Source: Trissonchulus latispiculum (taxonomy: Eukaryota; Nematoda; Enoplea; Enoplida; Ironidae). From it: a stretch of 64,000 bases of DNA. Positions 29,187 through 40,613 of the stretch are shown one piece after another. Numbering within the stretch: position 1 is the stretch's first letter; every line of letters starts with the position of its first letter. Both the position numbers and the translations under genes were made by a program. The notes below the pieces were generated by a model. The model was not told the DNA's origin. It worked only from the letters and a program-made list of their open reading frames with translations, and ran no database searches. Location of the stretch: contig JASAND010023040.1 of NCBI GenBank assembly GCA_030248195.1, positions 98,272-162,271 on the forward strand. The letters are read 5' to 3'.

Positions 29187-29200
29187 GGGCTGAGCTTTGA
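29135..29200 (-). repeat. tRNA-like segment (Pol III B-box), SINE-head candidate
   Basis: On the minus strand AGCTCAGCCCCAG is followed about 40 bases later by CCCGGGTTCAAACCAGG, a good B-box. There is no matching acceptor stem, so it is not a functional tRNA gene. A diverged relative is at 53683-53742 on the plus strand. Confidence 0.45.
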
Positions 29201-29806
29201 TTAAAAGCAGGCCTGCAAATATTTTTCATTTGAAATTTGGAAAAAATGAAACATTGCTCAAGTTTCAAGTTTGCTTTGTTTAGTTAAGAGCAGGAATAGC
29301 AAGTGAGGACTTACCTTTCAGTTGAAATCCAGGAGGCTTCAGTGATGGAAACATTGGTATATTAGTAAAAGATGGCAGGCAGCAATCTAAACAAAGAAAT
29401 AAATAAAGACTGAGCTTGCCAGGAAGTCAACAGCTTCCTGGCAGGCTCAGCCTGCAGAGAGAACAACTGCTCTCTACGAAAGAAAACTGAAACTGAAAGA
29501 AAGTTACTAATGCTTAAGTGCAATGCACAAACACGTGCACTGAGAAATCGATAGAGAAGTCCCCTGTAAAGGGACAAACAGAAACACTTCTCATAAGAAA
29601 AAAAAATTGGATTTTAAGTGCATACAGTGCAGGAAAATGCACACTGAAAATTTGAAAGAGAACTCCCCTATTAAAGGCACAAAATAGCGATTGTAAAAAA
29701 ACGCGGAAGTACTTATCTGGACAAACTTAAATTGAACTTAAATCGAAACTGCACTGCAGTATTTTTTAAACCACAGTTCATAAGAAACTAGTTCATAGTT
29801 AAACTC
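29187..29806. repeat. Repeat block P, copy 1
   Basis: Same sequence in the same order at 35155-35775 and inverted at 52730-53690 (where a MITE interrupts it). It contains a stem formed by GCTTGCCAGGAAG and CTTCCTGGCAGGC around 29416-29446. No gene. Confidence 0.8.
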
Positions 29807-30960
29807 GGTTATGTGGCAAAAGACTAGCTAGCTTTTCTAACATTGAACGTTTAGTTAATTTTGCAGCTTCCGCTGATCTGCTGTTTTTACTTATAAAGTT
29901 AGATTGCTGTCAATTTCCCGTGCGATTTTAAAGGGCGCCGCTTTTATATGTCCAGAAAGTTTGGCACATGGTACTACCAGGATTTTTTCAGGAAAAGTTT
30001 CCCCTTGCTTGAAAGTCCTACACACCAAAATTCAACATTTTTGGTTGAAAATTGCGTAGATTAGATTTTCAGGACCGCCTGAGCATCAGCATTAATCTGA
30101 TCTATGTGGTATTTAAAAATTTGAAAGTAGATGTTTTCGAAAAATACCACTTTTTGACCCAAAATTTTGGCAAAGTGAATCTGCTAAACCTGAGTAAAAT
30201 AGCATAATCATAAAGTTTATCTGAGCTGAAACCAACGATATAAAGTTTGCGTGGCTACGACCTATATTGCGTCTACAATGATTTTTCAAGCAATATCCCT
30301 TATTTCAGTTGGTTTTTAGCAGTCTTTGATATTGCCACATTGATTTGCCTGAGCCTTTGCCTGAGCCTTGTAAACTAGCAAAACCCCAACTGAAATAAGG
30401 GAAATTGTTTGAAAAATCATTGCAAACGCAATATAGGTCGTAGCCCCGAAAACTTTACATCATTGGATTCAGCTCAGATTATACTTTATGATTATGCTAT
30501 TTTTACTCACTGTTACCAGATTCGCTTTGCCGAAATTTTGGGTCAAAAAGTGATATTTAAAAAATCTACTTTCAAATTTTGAAATACCACATATATTAGG
30601 TCAAAGATGACGCCCAGGCAGTCCTGAAAATGTAATCAAAAGATTTTTCCACTGAGCGAGTCATAAGCCGAGAACATTCATTCACTTTCATTTCGAAGCT
30701 TATTAACTGTGCAAACTAATTCTGTCATTCTAAACAACACATCAAATTAAAATCCGCATTAAAAAGGAATAATAGAGCTATTCTTGTTTAATAACAGAAT
30801 AGGGTGGGCGACTTATGCCAAACTTATTTGTATGATCGACAAAAATCATTATCCTTCAGATCCATGCTTTGTTATAAGTACGGTAGAAGCTCAGCATTTG
30901 AACTAAGCGTCACTTTATCTGAAAATTAATGAAAAAACGAATGAAATGCAAACAATAAAA
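29807..30960. repeat. Fold-back repeat block Q, copy 1
   Basis: Its own two halves are inverted relative to each other: GACCTATATTGCGTCTACAATG near 30258 (in part) faces CATTGCAAACGCAATATAGG near 30418, and AACTGAAATAAGGG faces CCCTTATTTCAGTT. Copy 2 is 36190-37412, and 37985-39223 is a related, more complete element. Confidence 0.75.
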
Positions 30961-31252
30961 CTAGAAATAGGAAGAAGCTCAAACATAAGGATTTTAGAAC
31001 ACAAACATTGATGCCAATGGAGGCCATCTGTAACAGGCAAATAAAAAATTGGATTAATTAAAATAGTATCATAAATAGGCTCCTAAAAGGAGCAATATCT
31101 CGAAGCCGGATTAAGTACTTTTTCAGACAGCGTGATTGATTAAACACAATGGAGTAAAGCTTCTGAAGTGACGCGTAATTTGTATAGGTAGACTAAGAGG
31201 GCTGTTAGAAGAAAAAATCAGCTAATACACAATACCTATATGCTGGTTAGTG

Positions 31253-31567
31253 CTGTGCACCGTCCCTGTCCATGCCGGTGGCCGCCGGCCGATGACTGCC
31301 GGCCGGTCAGTTGCAGGTCGGCCGTCTAGCCAGTGACAGTATCGACAAATACGGGGCAGCTGACCGGCCACTGACAGTTTCTGCCTTAAACTTGCTAAAA
31401 AGCTAATTTGAAAACTTCAAACATCTTATGTTTTTCTTGTATTTTGGATAGTCAACGAAAAGTGGCACCGGCCGGCAGGCCGGCCGGTACTGGTTCCGTC
31501 GCGTCGCGAGCTGTGCCGGTCGGCGACGGTGAACAACTGAAAAATTAGGCCGGTGAACAACACTCCC
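31253..31567. mobile_element. GGCCGG-rich hAT-like MITE, short form
   Basis: Ends TAGTGCTGTGCACCG and GGCCGGTGAACAACACT. Lacks the central 1.4 kb of the 17439 copy. It sits in a larger block (30660-31850) that recurs inverted at 48105-49430. Confidence 0.7.
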
Positions 31568-32159
31568 TGTCGAAATTTTGAATTTTCATCCTATCTGTCA
31601 AGACGCACGCACGACAACGATATTTTTGGCCAAGAATTTTTCTGAACTCAGTTGAAAGTGACTAGAACAAATATTCTTGTTACCGTTGCTTACGTTACTG
31701 TTCCCAATCGCTCAAGCGTGAAAATTTTGACAAAATTCCGACAAAAGTAAAGTATCTTGTAATGCGACTATTCCAGACGAAATGAAATGAAATGAAAGTC
31801 CCCTCCATAAAATTGCAGTTAAAAGCTTTTAAATTTTCCCAACTGACAAAGAAATTTTTGTGCAGATCAAGTGGGCAGTGGGATGCAGTCTACACCATTC
31901 TTAGGACCAAAATAGAAGTCCACGACGGATCAATCTACAAAATCTGCAAATGTAAACCGACTTGTGTATCCAGATATCTTTGTTAGCTTGGAGATCCAAT
32001 TCATTTGACCGAATGGAACTAGCTATGCTGAACCATTTCTGACGAGAGTATGACAATAGACAAACATCCCAACTCAAAAGGGTTAACGTGAACTGTTCTT
32101 ATAATGGTAAATTAGTTTTTTCTAATGCAGTTTTAATTATTCGACTGGGGACATCATAT

Positions 32160-32510
32160 CAAGAGTGCATAATATATACGAGTGTGACAGCAGGCAAGCT
32201 ATTTGTTATCAGCTCTAGGTACATGCTATGTTCGCTAACGGCTGATCCTTCTCAAACGTGTATGTGCACTTTGCGTTATCTAAAGCTCGAAGCAGACACA
32301 AATTGGACGTACGCAGGCGTTGTTTTCGAGCTTTAACACGTAAAGATACGGCGAATGAGCCTACAGAAACGTGTACTGGGTACACATTTGTGGGGGGTCA
32401 CAAGGTACACGTTTGTGGGGGGGGGTCAGCCGTTAGCGTGCAGAACATGTACCTTGAGCTGATAACAGACAGCCTGCCAGCTGTCACACTCTATCTGTTA
32501 TGTACTCTTG
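32160..32510. mobile_element. Fold-back MITE with 7-bp target duplication (ATCATAT)
   Basis: Inverted ends CAAGAGTGCATAATATATACG and CTCTATCTGTTATGTACTCTTG (in pieces), flanked by ATCATAT at 32153-32159 and 32511-32517. Inside are GCTAACGGCTGATCC and the mirror GGGGTCAGCCGTTAGCG, with G-runs beside them. Confidence 0.75.
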
Positions 32511-32783
32511 ATCATATCAACAATAACCTAAACCAAACGCCCCCGTTCTGGACCCTATGCGGTCCCCCCACAACTCTGGTCGAAACGGGGGGCACGCTCA
32601 CTCGCTTGTATGTTCTCGTGCTGAAGCTCGAATTGGCACGGCTATAGAGCGGTTGAGTTACAACAAGTCATACTACAAGCCAGTGAGCGTTCCCCGTTTC
32701 CATCAGGAACTGCTTTGGGGGGGGGTTGGGGGTCAGCCGTTATTTCGTGCAGATCATGTCGCCAACCTAATAGCTAAGAGGAG

Positions 32784-35151
32784 TTATTATTTTGTATGAC
32801 ATTACTGATTTTTATCTTTGAAAGTAATGCTGGGATTGGTTTGGATTTTTGAAACCGGTTCCGGTTCCGGTTCTTGACTACCGGTTCCGGTTAGCCATTA
32901 GCTTAGCCGTCCTCAAAATTTCAGTGTAAATAGAATTTCCAAAATTAAGGTTAAATTTCAAATGCTAAATTCAAATTCCAGATAAAAGTTTAAAAATTTA
33001 CAATAAACCTTGATTGTAGTTTCAAACAGCCAATATCTATGCTAGAACCGGTCCGGTTCCAAAAGTCACCGGTTCCGGCTCTAAAAATCCTACCGGTTCC
33101 GGTTCTACCGGTTCTATTGGAACCGGTCTCAGTACTATTTGAAAGGCTAAAACGCTTTATTCCACACATCCAATTAAACAGTAATGACGACATATATTAC
33201 AAGTACAGACCATGTCTACAACAACAATTATGCAAATAAAAAAGTCACTAGTCCAGGCTAAAACGCAACATTACTCTGTAGTGAACATGCAAACAATAGA
33301 AAACCTTCAGATAAAAAGGTAAAAAGCAAACGGTCAGCATATACAGTCAGCAATGCGTTGAAACGCTCAAATCACTAAGGCCAACGAAACACGATTCCCC
33401 TTTTCGTGGTTTCGTTTTCGGGGAATCCCCACTCTCCTTTGGCTAGAAAAGAATAAAATTATACAAGAAAATGCATGTAAATAATGCTTAAGTACAACAT
33501 GAAAATACGATCAAATTAACAGAATACATTCTCACTTTTAGTAGCTCTCTCTAGGCAGTCTACGAATACTGTAACAGCCCTGTCACTGAAACGCAAAGGG
33601 CGACGGAATCAACCTCTACCCAGGGCCCGTTGCATAAAAGTAATTAGTTGATTAGTGATTAGTTGATTAGTGTAGCAGTTTTCTAGAATAATCAAAGCTA
33701 CGAATGGGCTACGACAATAATTTATCTGTCATCTTGAAGCGCTTTGACCGTTCTTCAAAAGTGTAAATTAAGTTACAACCTAAATTGGAGTGATGACAGT
33801 GTAAAAAGTGAAGAGTTCAAAATATTCCTTGGATTGAATGAGTCAGTAGAATAAATTAAACACTTCACGATTTCTGGATAAAGCATTTCAACAGCTACGA
33901 TGTAGTACCAAAAACTACAAAAATGGCGGACTACAGCAAAAGTTTTCCACAAAAAACTGCTACACTAATCAACTAATCACTTTTATGCAACGGGCCTCAG
34001 GACTCATTATTTTCTCAACAAGTCCATCATTATCTTAGTAGTTAATATTCTACAATCCCATATTAAGGTGTATAGAAGTGTGTAGAAAATTGTCAAGACT
34101 CAGGTTTCAAAAATTACTTAAAACAATTTCAAAGGCTTAACTCAAACATCTGACTCCAAGAAATCACTGGGCTGATTCTACTGGGGGGCGGCCCCTCCCC
34201 CCATAAACAGCCTTCTCTCTCCCCAAATCCCCCAAACTCGCCCCGCCAATCGACCCCCTCAAAAAAGTGGGTGTCCATTTTTGTACCAAATTTTGCCTTG
34301 AAAAATTCGCTCAGAAGAGCCAAATTTTCTAAATTTTATTCATTTTTTGCCTTTTTGATCCCTAAATCTGCTTATTTTTGCCATAGTGCAAGCTGGAAAA
34401 ATAGCGCTATTTTTAGCATATTTTTCGAAAAATTTTCGCCCCCCAAATTCCTTGCCCCTTTTGGGACTGGACTTTTGGGAGGGGGCTCCCCAAGAAAAAA
34501 TCCCTAGAATAAACCCAGAATCCCAGTATATAAATAGGTGTTTCTAATAATAACAAATTATTCGGATGATCTTTGTCCAGTATAGAGATCTTCTGTCACT
34601 ACACAAAAATTGAAACTCTTCCGGTTTCCGATGTTTTAACACAAACTGACATCAACTTTAGGTGAAATTACATGCTAACCGAAGAGATCCAACTTTAATC
34701 TCAAAAACTCGTTAAACTACACCTATCGGACAACAAAATATGTGAAAATAAGATCGGAGACGGTCGAAACATAGGCCAAAAATGGACCCCCCTTATGAAA
34801 ACGTTGGTCAAGAATCGATAGTCGCGGACTTCGCATTTGCACATATAATATGCCCCCATGGCCCATATGTTCCAGGGTATTTTTACAGAAGAAAATTTAC
34901 GAAATTTGCCTTCCTCCCCCACCCCCGAAAATGAATTGTATACTGAAATAGCCCTGACCAGGGTTCTCTGCTTTATAAATTTTCACCAGAAACAGGCAGT
35001 TTCAAAAATTTTCAGCCTTCACCGGAGATTTTTTCTTAAAAGTGTCTATTTTTAGCCCAAATCCAGGCATTTTTGAAAACGTTATTAAAGAATCACCAAG
35101 CTAAATATGTAAAGAATACCATTTTACCTCAGTTTTGCAACCCCTTTCGAA
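32784..35151. repeat. 2.3-kb direct duplication, copy 2
   Basis: Counterpart of 22474-24816, with small indels (for example around 32848-32890, where ACCGGTTCCGG repeats are longer). It ends where block P copy 2 begins. Confidence 0.85.
33624..33996. mobile_element. Fold-back MITE, ends GGCCCGTTGCATAAA, copy 2
   Basis: Same element and same position as copy 1 in the duplicated block, so it was inserted before the block was duplicated. Ends are slightly better preserved (TTTTATGCAACGGGCC). Confidence 0.7.
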
Positions 35152-35154
35152 AAG

Positions 35155-35775
35155 TCTGCGGCTGAGCTTTGATTAAAAGCAGGCCTGCAAATATTTTTCA
35201 TTTGAAATTTGGAAAAATGAAACATAGCTCAAGTTTCAAGTTTGCTTTGTTTAGTTAAGAGCAGGAATAGCAAGTGAGGACTTACCTTTCAGTTGAAATC
35301 CAGGAGACTTCAGTGATGGAAACATTGGTATATTAGTAAAAGATGGCAGGCAGCAATCTAAACAGAAATAAATAAAGACTGAGCTTGCCAGGAAGTCAAC
35401 AGCTTCCTGGCAGGCTCAGCCTGCAGAGAGAACAACTGCTCTCTACGAAAGAAAACTGAAACTGAAAGAAAGTTACTAATGCTTAAGTGCAATGCACAAA
35501 CACGTGCACTGAGAAATCGATAGAGAAGTCCCCCTGTAAATGGACAAATGGAAGCACTTCTCATAAGAAAGAAAAATTGGATTTTAAGTGCATACAGTGC
35601 AGGAAAATGCACACTGAAAATTTGAAAGAGAACTCCCCTATTAAAGGCACAAAATAGCGATTATAAAAAAACGCGGAAGTACTAATCTGGACAAACCTAA
35701 ATTGAACTGAAATCGAAACTGCACTGCAGTATTTTTTAAACCACAGTTTATAAGAAACTAGTTCATAGTTAAACT
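35155..35775. repeat. Repeat block P, copy 2
   Basis: Direct copy of 29187-29806, joined on the left to the 2.3-kb duplication and on the right to block V. Confidence 0.8.
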
Positions 35776-35789
35776 CCAACCGTATCGAC

Positions 35790-35924
35790 TTCTCACGACC
35801 AATTCACGGACTTTGATCGTATTGCACAGAAAAGTATACAATGGGCCAGAGATTACTTTTCATGATATATGTCAGGATATGACATATATGATATGATATG
35901 ATGTATATATACATGATATGATAC

Positions 35925-35983
<59 letters not shown>

Positions 35984-36185
35984 AGGTATATATATATATG
36001 CACTTTATGTCAGGACTATCTTTGCAAAATTTGGGCACCGTACCTTGCACATAGTTCACGACGGAGTGAAGTTTGTATACATATCATGTCGAGTAATGGA
36101 ACTACAACCCCTACTTGCGATGCTTCACCAGGACGCTACGCTTCGTAGAATTCGTTGATACGTTTAACTATTGTGCACCAAACCT
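35790..36185. repeat. Repeat block V with AT microsatellite
   Basis: Recurs inverted at 52385-52705. Contains nested short palindromes (TCATGATATATGTCAGGATA) and about 60 bp of pure AT (35931-35979). Confidence 0.75.
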
Positions 36186-36189
36186 AATA

Positions 36190-37412
36190 CTATTATGTGG
36201 CAAAAGACTAGCTAGCTTTTCTAACATTGAACGTTTAGTTAATTTTGTAGCTTCCGCTGATCTGCTGTTTTTACTTATTAAGTTAGATTGCTGTCAATTT
36301 CCCGTGCGATTTTAAAGGGCGCCGATTTTATATGTCCAGAAAGTTTGGCACATGGTACTACCAGGATTTTTTCAGGAAAAGTTTCCCCTTGCTTGAAAGT
36401 CCTACACACCAAAATTCAACATTTTTGGTTGAAAATTGCGTAGATTAGATTTTCAGGACCGCCTGAGCATCAGCTTTAATCTGATCTATGTGGTATTTAA
36501 AAATTTGAAAGTAGATGTTTTTGAAAAATACCACTTTTTGACCTAAAATTTTGGCAAAGTGAATCTGCTAAACGTGAGTAAGCAGCATAATAGCATAATA
36601 ATAAAAGCATAATCATAAAGTTTAATCTGAGCTGAATCCAACGATATAAAGTTTGCGTGGCTACGACCTATATTGCGTCTACAATGATTTTTCAAGCAAT
36701 ATCCCTTATTTCAGTTGGTTTTTAGCAGTCTTTGATGTTGCCACATTGATTTGCCTGAGCCTTTGCCTGAGCCTTGTAAACTAGCAAAACCCCAACTGAA
36801 ATAAGGGAAATTGTTTGAAAAATCATTGCAAACGCAATATAGGTCGTAGCCCCGAAAACTTTACATCATTGGATTCAGCTTAGATTAAACTTTATGATTA
36901 TGCTATTTTTACTCACTGTTACCAGATTCGCTTTGCCGAAATTTTGGGTCAAAAAGTGATATTTAAAAAATCTACTTTCAAATTTTGAAACACCACATAT
37001 ATTAGGTCAAAGCTGACGCCCAGACAGTCCTGAAAATGTAATCAAAAGATTTTTCCACTGAGCGAGTCATCAGCCGAGAACATTCATTCACTTTCATTTC
37101 GAAGCTTATTAACTGTGCAAACTAATTCTGTCATTCTAAACAAAACATCAAATTAAAATCCGCATTAAAAAGGAATAATAAAGCTATTCTTGTTTAATAA
37201 CAGAATAGGGTGGGCGACTTATGCCAAACTTATTTGTATGATCGACAAAAATCATTATCCTTCAGATCCATGCTTTGTTATAAATACGGTATTAACTCAG
37301 CATTTGAACTAAGCGTCACTTTATCTGAAAACTAATGAAAAAAACGAATGAAATGCAAAAAATAAAACTAGAAATAGGAAGAAGCTCAAACATAAGGATT
37401 TTAGAACACAAA
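36190..37412. repeat. Fold-back repeat block Q, copy 2
   Basis: Direct copy of 29807-30985, starting at ATGTGGCAAAAGACTAGCTAGC and ending at AGAACACAAA, where block X begins instead of the sequence that follows copy 1. Confidence 0.75.
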
Positions 37413-37414
37413 AA

Positions 37415-40400
37415 GCGCCTCATATGACAGTATTAGTTTAGCAATGAAGGCAAATGTTTATTTCGTCAACTACGTGATGCTGCTATTAAATTTATGCAAA
37501 TTAGTTTAACGCGTGAAGTAGCTTAGTGGAATAATTACAAAAGAATTTGCTTTGTAAATTATCTGGCTTATCGCTGGAGACTGTATACACATTAAATTCA
37601 TGATTACAAAAGCGATGGGATGTCCCAATAGCTAAGCACAAACCGATTCGCGCACCATTATTATTTAAAGATTACTTGAGATTGTTAAGTTTACTGACAT
37701 CTTCCAGTGTTTGTATTGTTTGAGCTGATTGATCACTCCAAATTAAAAAGTTTTGGCCATGAAAAATACCGCGCCCACCAGTCTTTCGTTTTCAGTGCGA
37801 ACACACAACAAGTTCAGCCACGGATGAATGCAGGTACTTACAGGAGCCTGCATTTCATCCCATACCTGTTTGAGTGCGATCTGATTGACTATTGCCTACA
37901 TGCTTTTCAGTTTAGGAATGAAATTGCGACATCTTGGAAAACGAAGGAGGGTTGCCGTTTTTCTTGCTGGAAACACCGTTACTAAAGTCTGACCAAAAAA
38001 TGGAGAAAGCGAAATTGTTTTCTTTATATCTCAAAAGCGCTTCAAGATAGCTATCACAAAATATATATTTTCTGAACCGGACTGATGAGATCTTTCTTTT
38101 CGTGAAAATTTTTTTGAAATTTCCCGTGCAATTTCAAAGGAAGCCGCTTTCATATGCCCAGAAAGATCGGTACATGGTATTGCGTGAGTTATTCCATTTT
38201 TTCTATTTTCAAAATTCTTTGATCTTTACCGCTTTTTCGACTTTGACTGGCTACGGCTCATGACTCGCTCAGTGGAAAAATCTTTTGATTACATTTTCAG
38301 GACTGCCTGGGCGTCAGCTTTGACCTAATATATGTGGTATTTCAAAATTTGAAAGTAGATTTTTTAAATATCACTTTTTGACACAAAATTTCGGCAAAGC
38401 TAATCTGGTAACAGTGAGTAAAAATAGCATTATCATAAAGTTCAATCTGAGCTGAATCCAAAGATATAAAGTTTTTGTGGCTACGACCTATACTGCGTCC
38501 GCAATGATTTTTCAAACGATTTCCCTTATTTCAATTGGTTGGTTGTCTTTGATGTTGCCGCCTTGAATACCTGAGCCAGTGTAAACTAGCAAAAACCAAC
38601 TGAAATAAGGGAAATTGTTTAAAAATTCATTGCGGACGCAGTGTAAGTCGTAGCCACAAAAACTTTATATCGTTGGATTTAGCTCAGATTGAACTTTATG
38701 CTTATGCTATTTTACCTACTTTTACCAGGTTCGCTTTGCCGAAATTGTGGGTCAAAAAGTGGTATTTTTTCAAAAAAATCGACTTTCAAATTTTGAAATA
38801 CCAAATATATTAGGTCAAAGCTGACGCCCATGCGGTCCTAAAAATGTAATCGAGACATTTTTCCACTGAGCGAGTCATGAGCAGTAGCCAGTCAAAGTCG
38901 AAAAAGCGGCAAAGATCAAAGGATTTTGAAAATCGAAAAAATGGAATAACTGGCTCAATTTTCAACCAAAAAGTTGACATTTGGTGTGTAGGACTTTCAG
39001 AAAAGGCTAAATTTTTCTAAATTGTGGTAATACCATGTACCGATCTTTCTGGACATATAAAGTGGCGCCCTTTGAAATTGCACGGGAAATTTCAAAAACA
39101 TTTTTTACGAAAACAAAGACCTCATCAGTCCGGTTCACAAAATATATACTTGAATACTATATCTTGAAGCACTTTTGAGATATAAAGAAAACAATTTCGC
39201 TTTCTACATTTTTGGTCAGACTTTAGTTATATATAATTTGGATAAAAAAGACCAAAAGATAAGGTCAGTTTTTACATTAACAGGTATTAATGAGATTTTG
39301 CATTCAAAAATGTTTAACATTGTGATATGGCGGATTTTCAATTCAATGCGGTGATTCCTTAAATTGTTTCGAAATGTGTTTAAAGTATTTCTTAACAGTA
39401 CGGAACTCGCTTAATATTATAAATATCATAAAATAAATATGATCTCTTAATTAATTGTAAGCAGAACAGCTACATTTAACCTCACGCACACCCATAGAGG
39501 TAGAATGAAATCTTCGTGTATGCCGGAAGCAAGAACTATGCTGATCCTAAAGGATCCACTTTTTTAAAACACCTCACTTCGTTTCACTACAATAGATGAA
39601 CCCACAATTGTCTGGTTTCAGCTGGCACCAGTCAACCACTTGTCATTAAATAGAAATAGCACTGCAGCAGTACATCCCTCTGATTTGTGACTATTCGAAA
39701 TTTTCAAGGAGTTATCTGTCCTTGAGGGGAAGCCCTTGTGAATGGAGCCAATTAGTACGTGGCTGGGTTGGGGTTGGAGCTGCGATGTGGTGAAAGTAGC
39801 GCAGCCATTTCTACTCTGATTGTAGCCTTGCCTACACCCCGGTTTATTGCACTGTGCAATTATTCAACGGCAGACTATGGATGCTGAGTAAATTGTCTGG
39901 CGTTACCCATCCTCGCGAATACAACTGGGGTGTGGGACTACGGGGAAAACTAGTCAAAATGAAAAGCTGATAGTTACTCATTTACTAAACTGCCATTTTT
40001 AGCATAATGATGTATGATAGTGAACAAAATTTGGAATAAGTAACATGATTTCTTCATCTGCCATGTTTTGCTGTGGAAACTTACTGACGAAGATAGGACT
40101 GCAACTGGTGTTAAATTTATGAAGAAGGATAATGCATAATGCACATTAAACATAATAATTTCAGGACAACACTGTACATACAAGGTTCATTCTAATTAAT
40201 TAATATTTACGTTGTAAGTTACAGATACCCCTATTTCTATTTACAGGTAGCCCAATCTGTAACTAAAATACCCGTATAGATAGGCCTAGTCCTAGTTGTA
40301 GATAGGGATAGCTTTTTAAGAGATTTTTTAGATATTGAAGATTGTTAAGTTTAAATTACTTTTCATCAAATGGGCTGCTTGGAAACTGCTTAAAAACTTT

Positions 40401-40613
40401 TTATTTTCATCATTGCATTTGTCTTAAAAAGAGTTTTCTATTTATTTGAATTCTCAGTTTAACTGAAGTTTAACTCAGTTTGAATTCTTCTTAAACCTAG
40501 TTACAGATAGGCCTACTGCAACTAGGAATAGGGCTATCTTTAGCTAGTACTAGGGGTATCTCTAACTGGGATTAAAGTTTAGCTAACTTTGCTAATGATG
40601 AAGGAAGGTACTT
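37415..40613. repeat. Left arm of the X inverted repeat
   Basis: Mirrors 45405-47868. Landmarks in reverse order on the other side: GCGCCTCATATGACAG, CATTTCATCCCATACCTG, CACCCATAGAGGTAGAATG, CTTTTCATCAAATGGG-like, CCTAGTTACAGATAGGCC. The 1239-bp element 37985-39223 is an insertion absent from the other arm. The 92-codon frame at 37707 is not kept in the other copies. Confidence 0.82.
37985..39223. mobile_element. TA-flanked fold-back element (Tc1/mariner-like, non-autonomous)
   Basis: Ends AAGTCTGACCAAAAAATG and the mirror, ending TTTTTGGTCAGACTT, flanked by TA at 37983-37984 and 39224-39225. The uninterrupted site, CCGTTAC-TA-GTTATATA, is present in the opposite arm (about 47280-47295, reverse strand) and at 58690-58710. 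The inverted halves are over 500 bp each. No transposase frame. Confidence 0.8.

Noticed and set aside
29135..29200. Functional tRNA gene
   Set aside because: Only the B-box region is well preserved; acceptor arms do not pair.
37707..37985. 92-codon frame as a gene
   Set aside because: The other two copies of this block (about 47340-47580 and 58750-58990) have length changes and stops in the frame.
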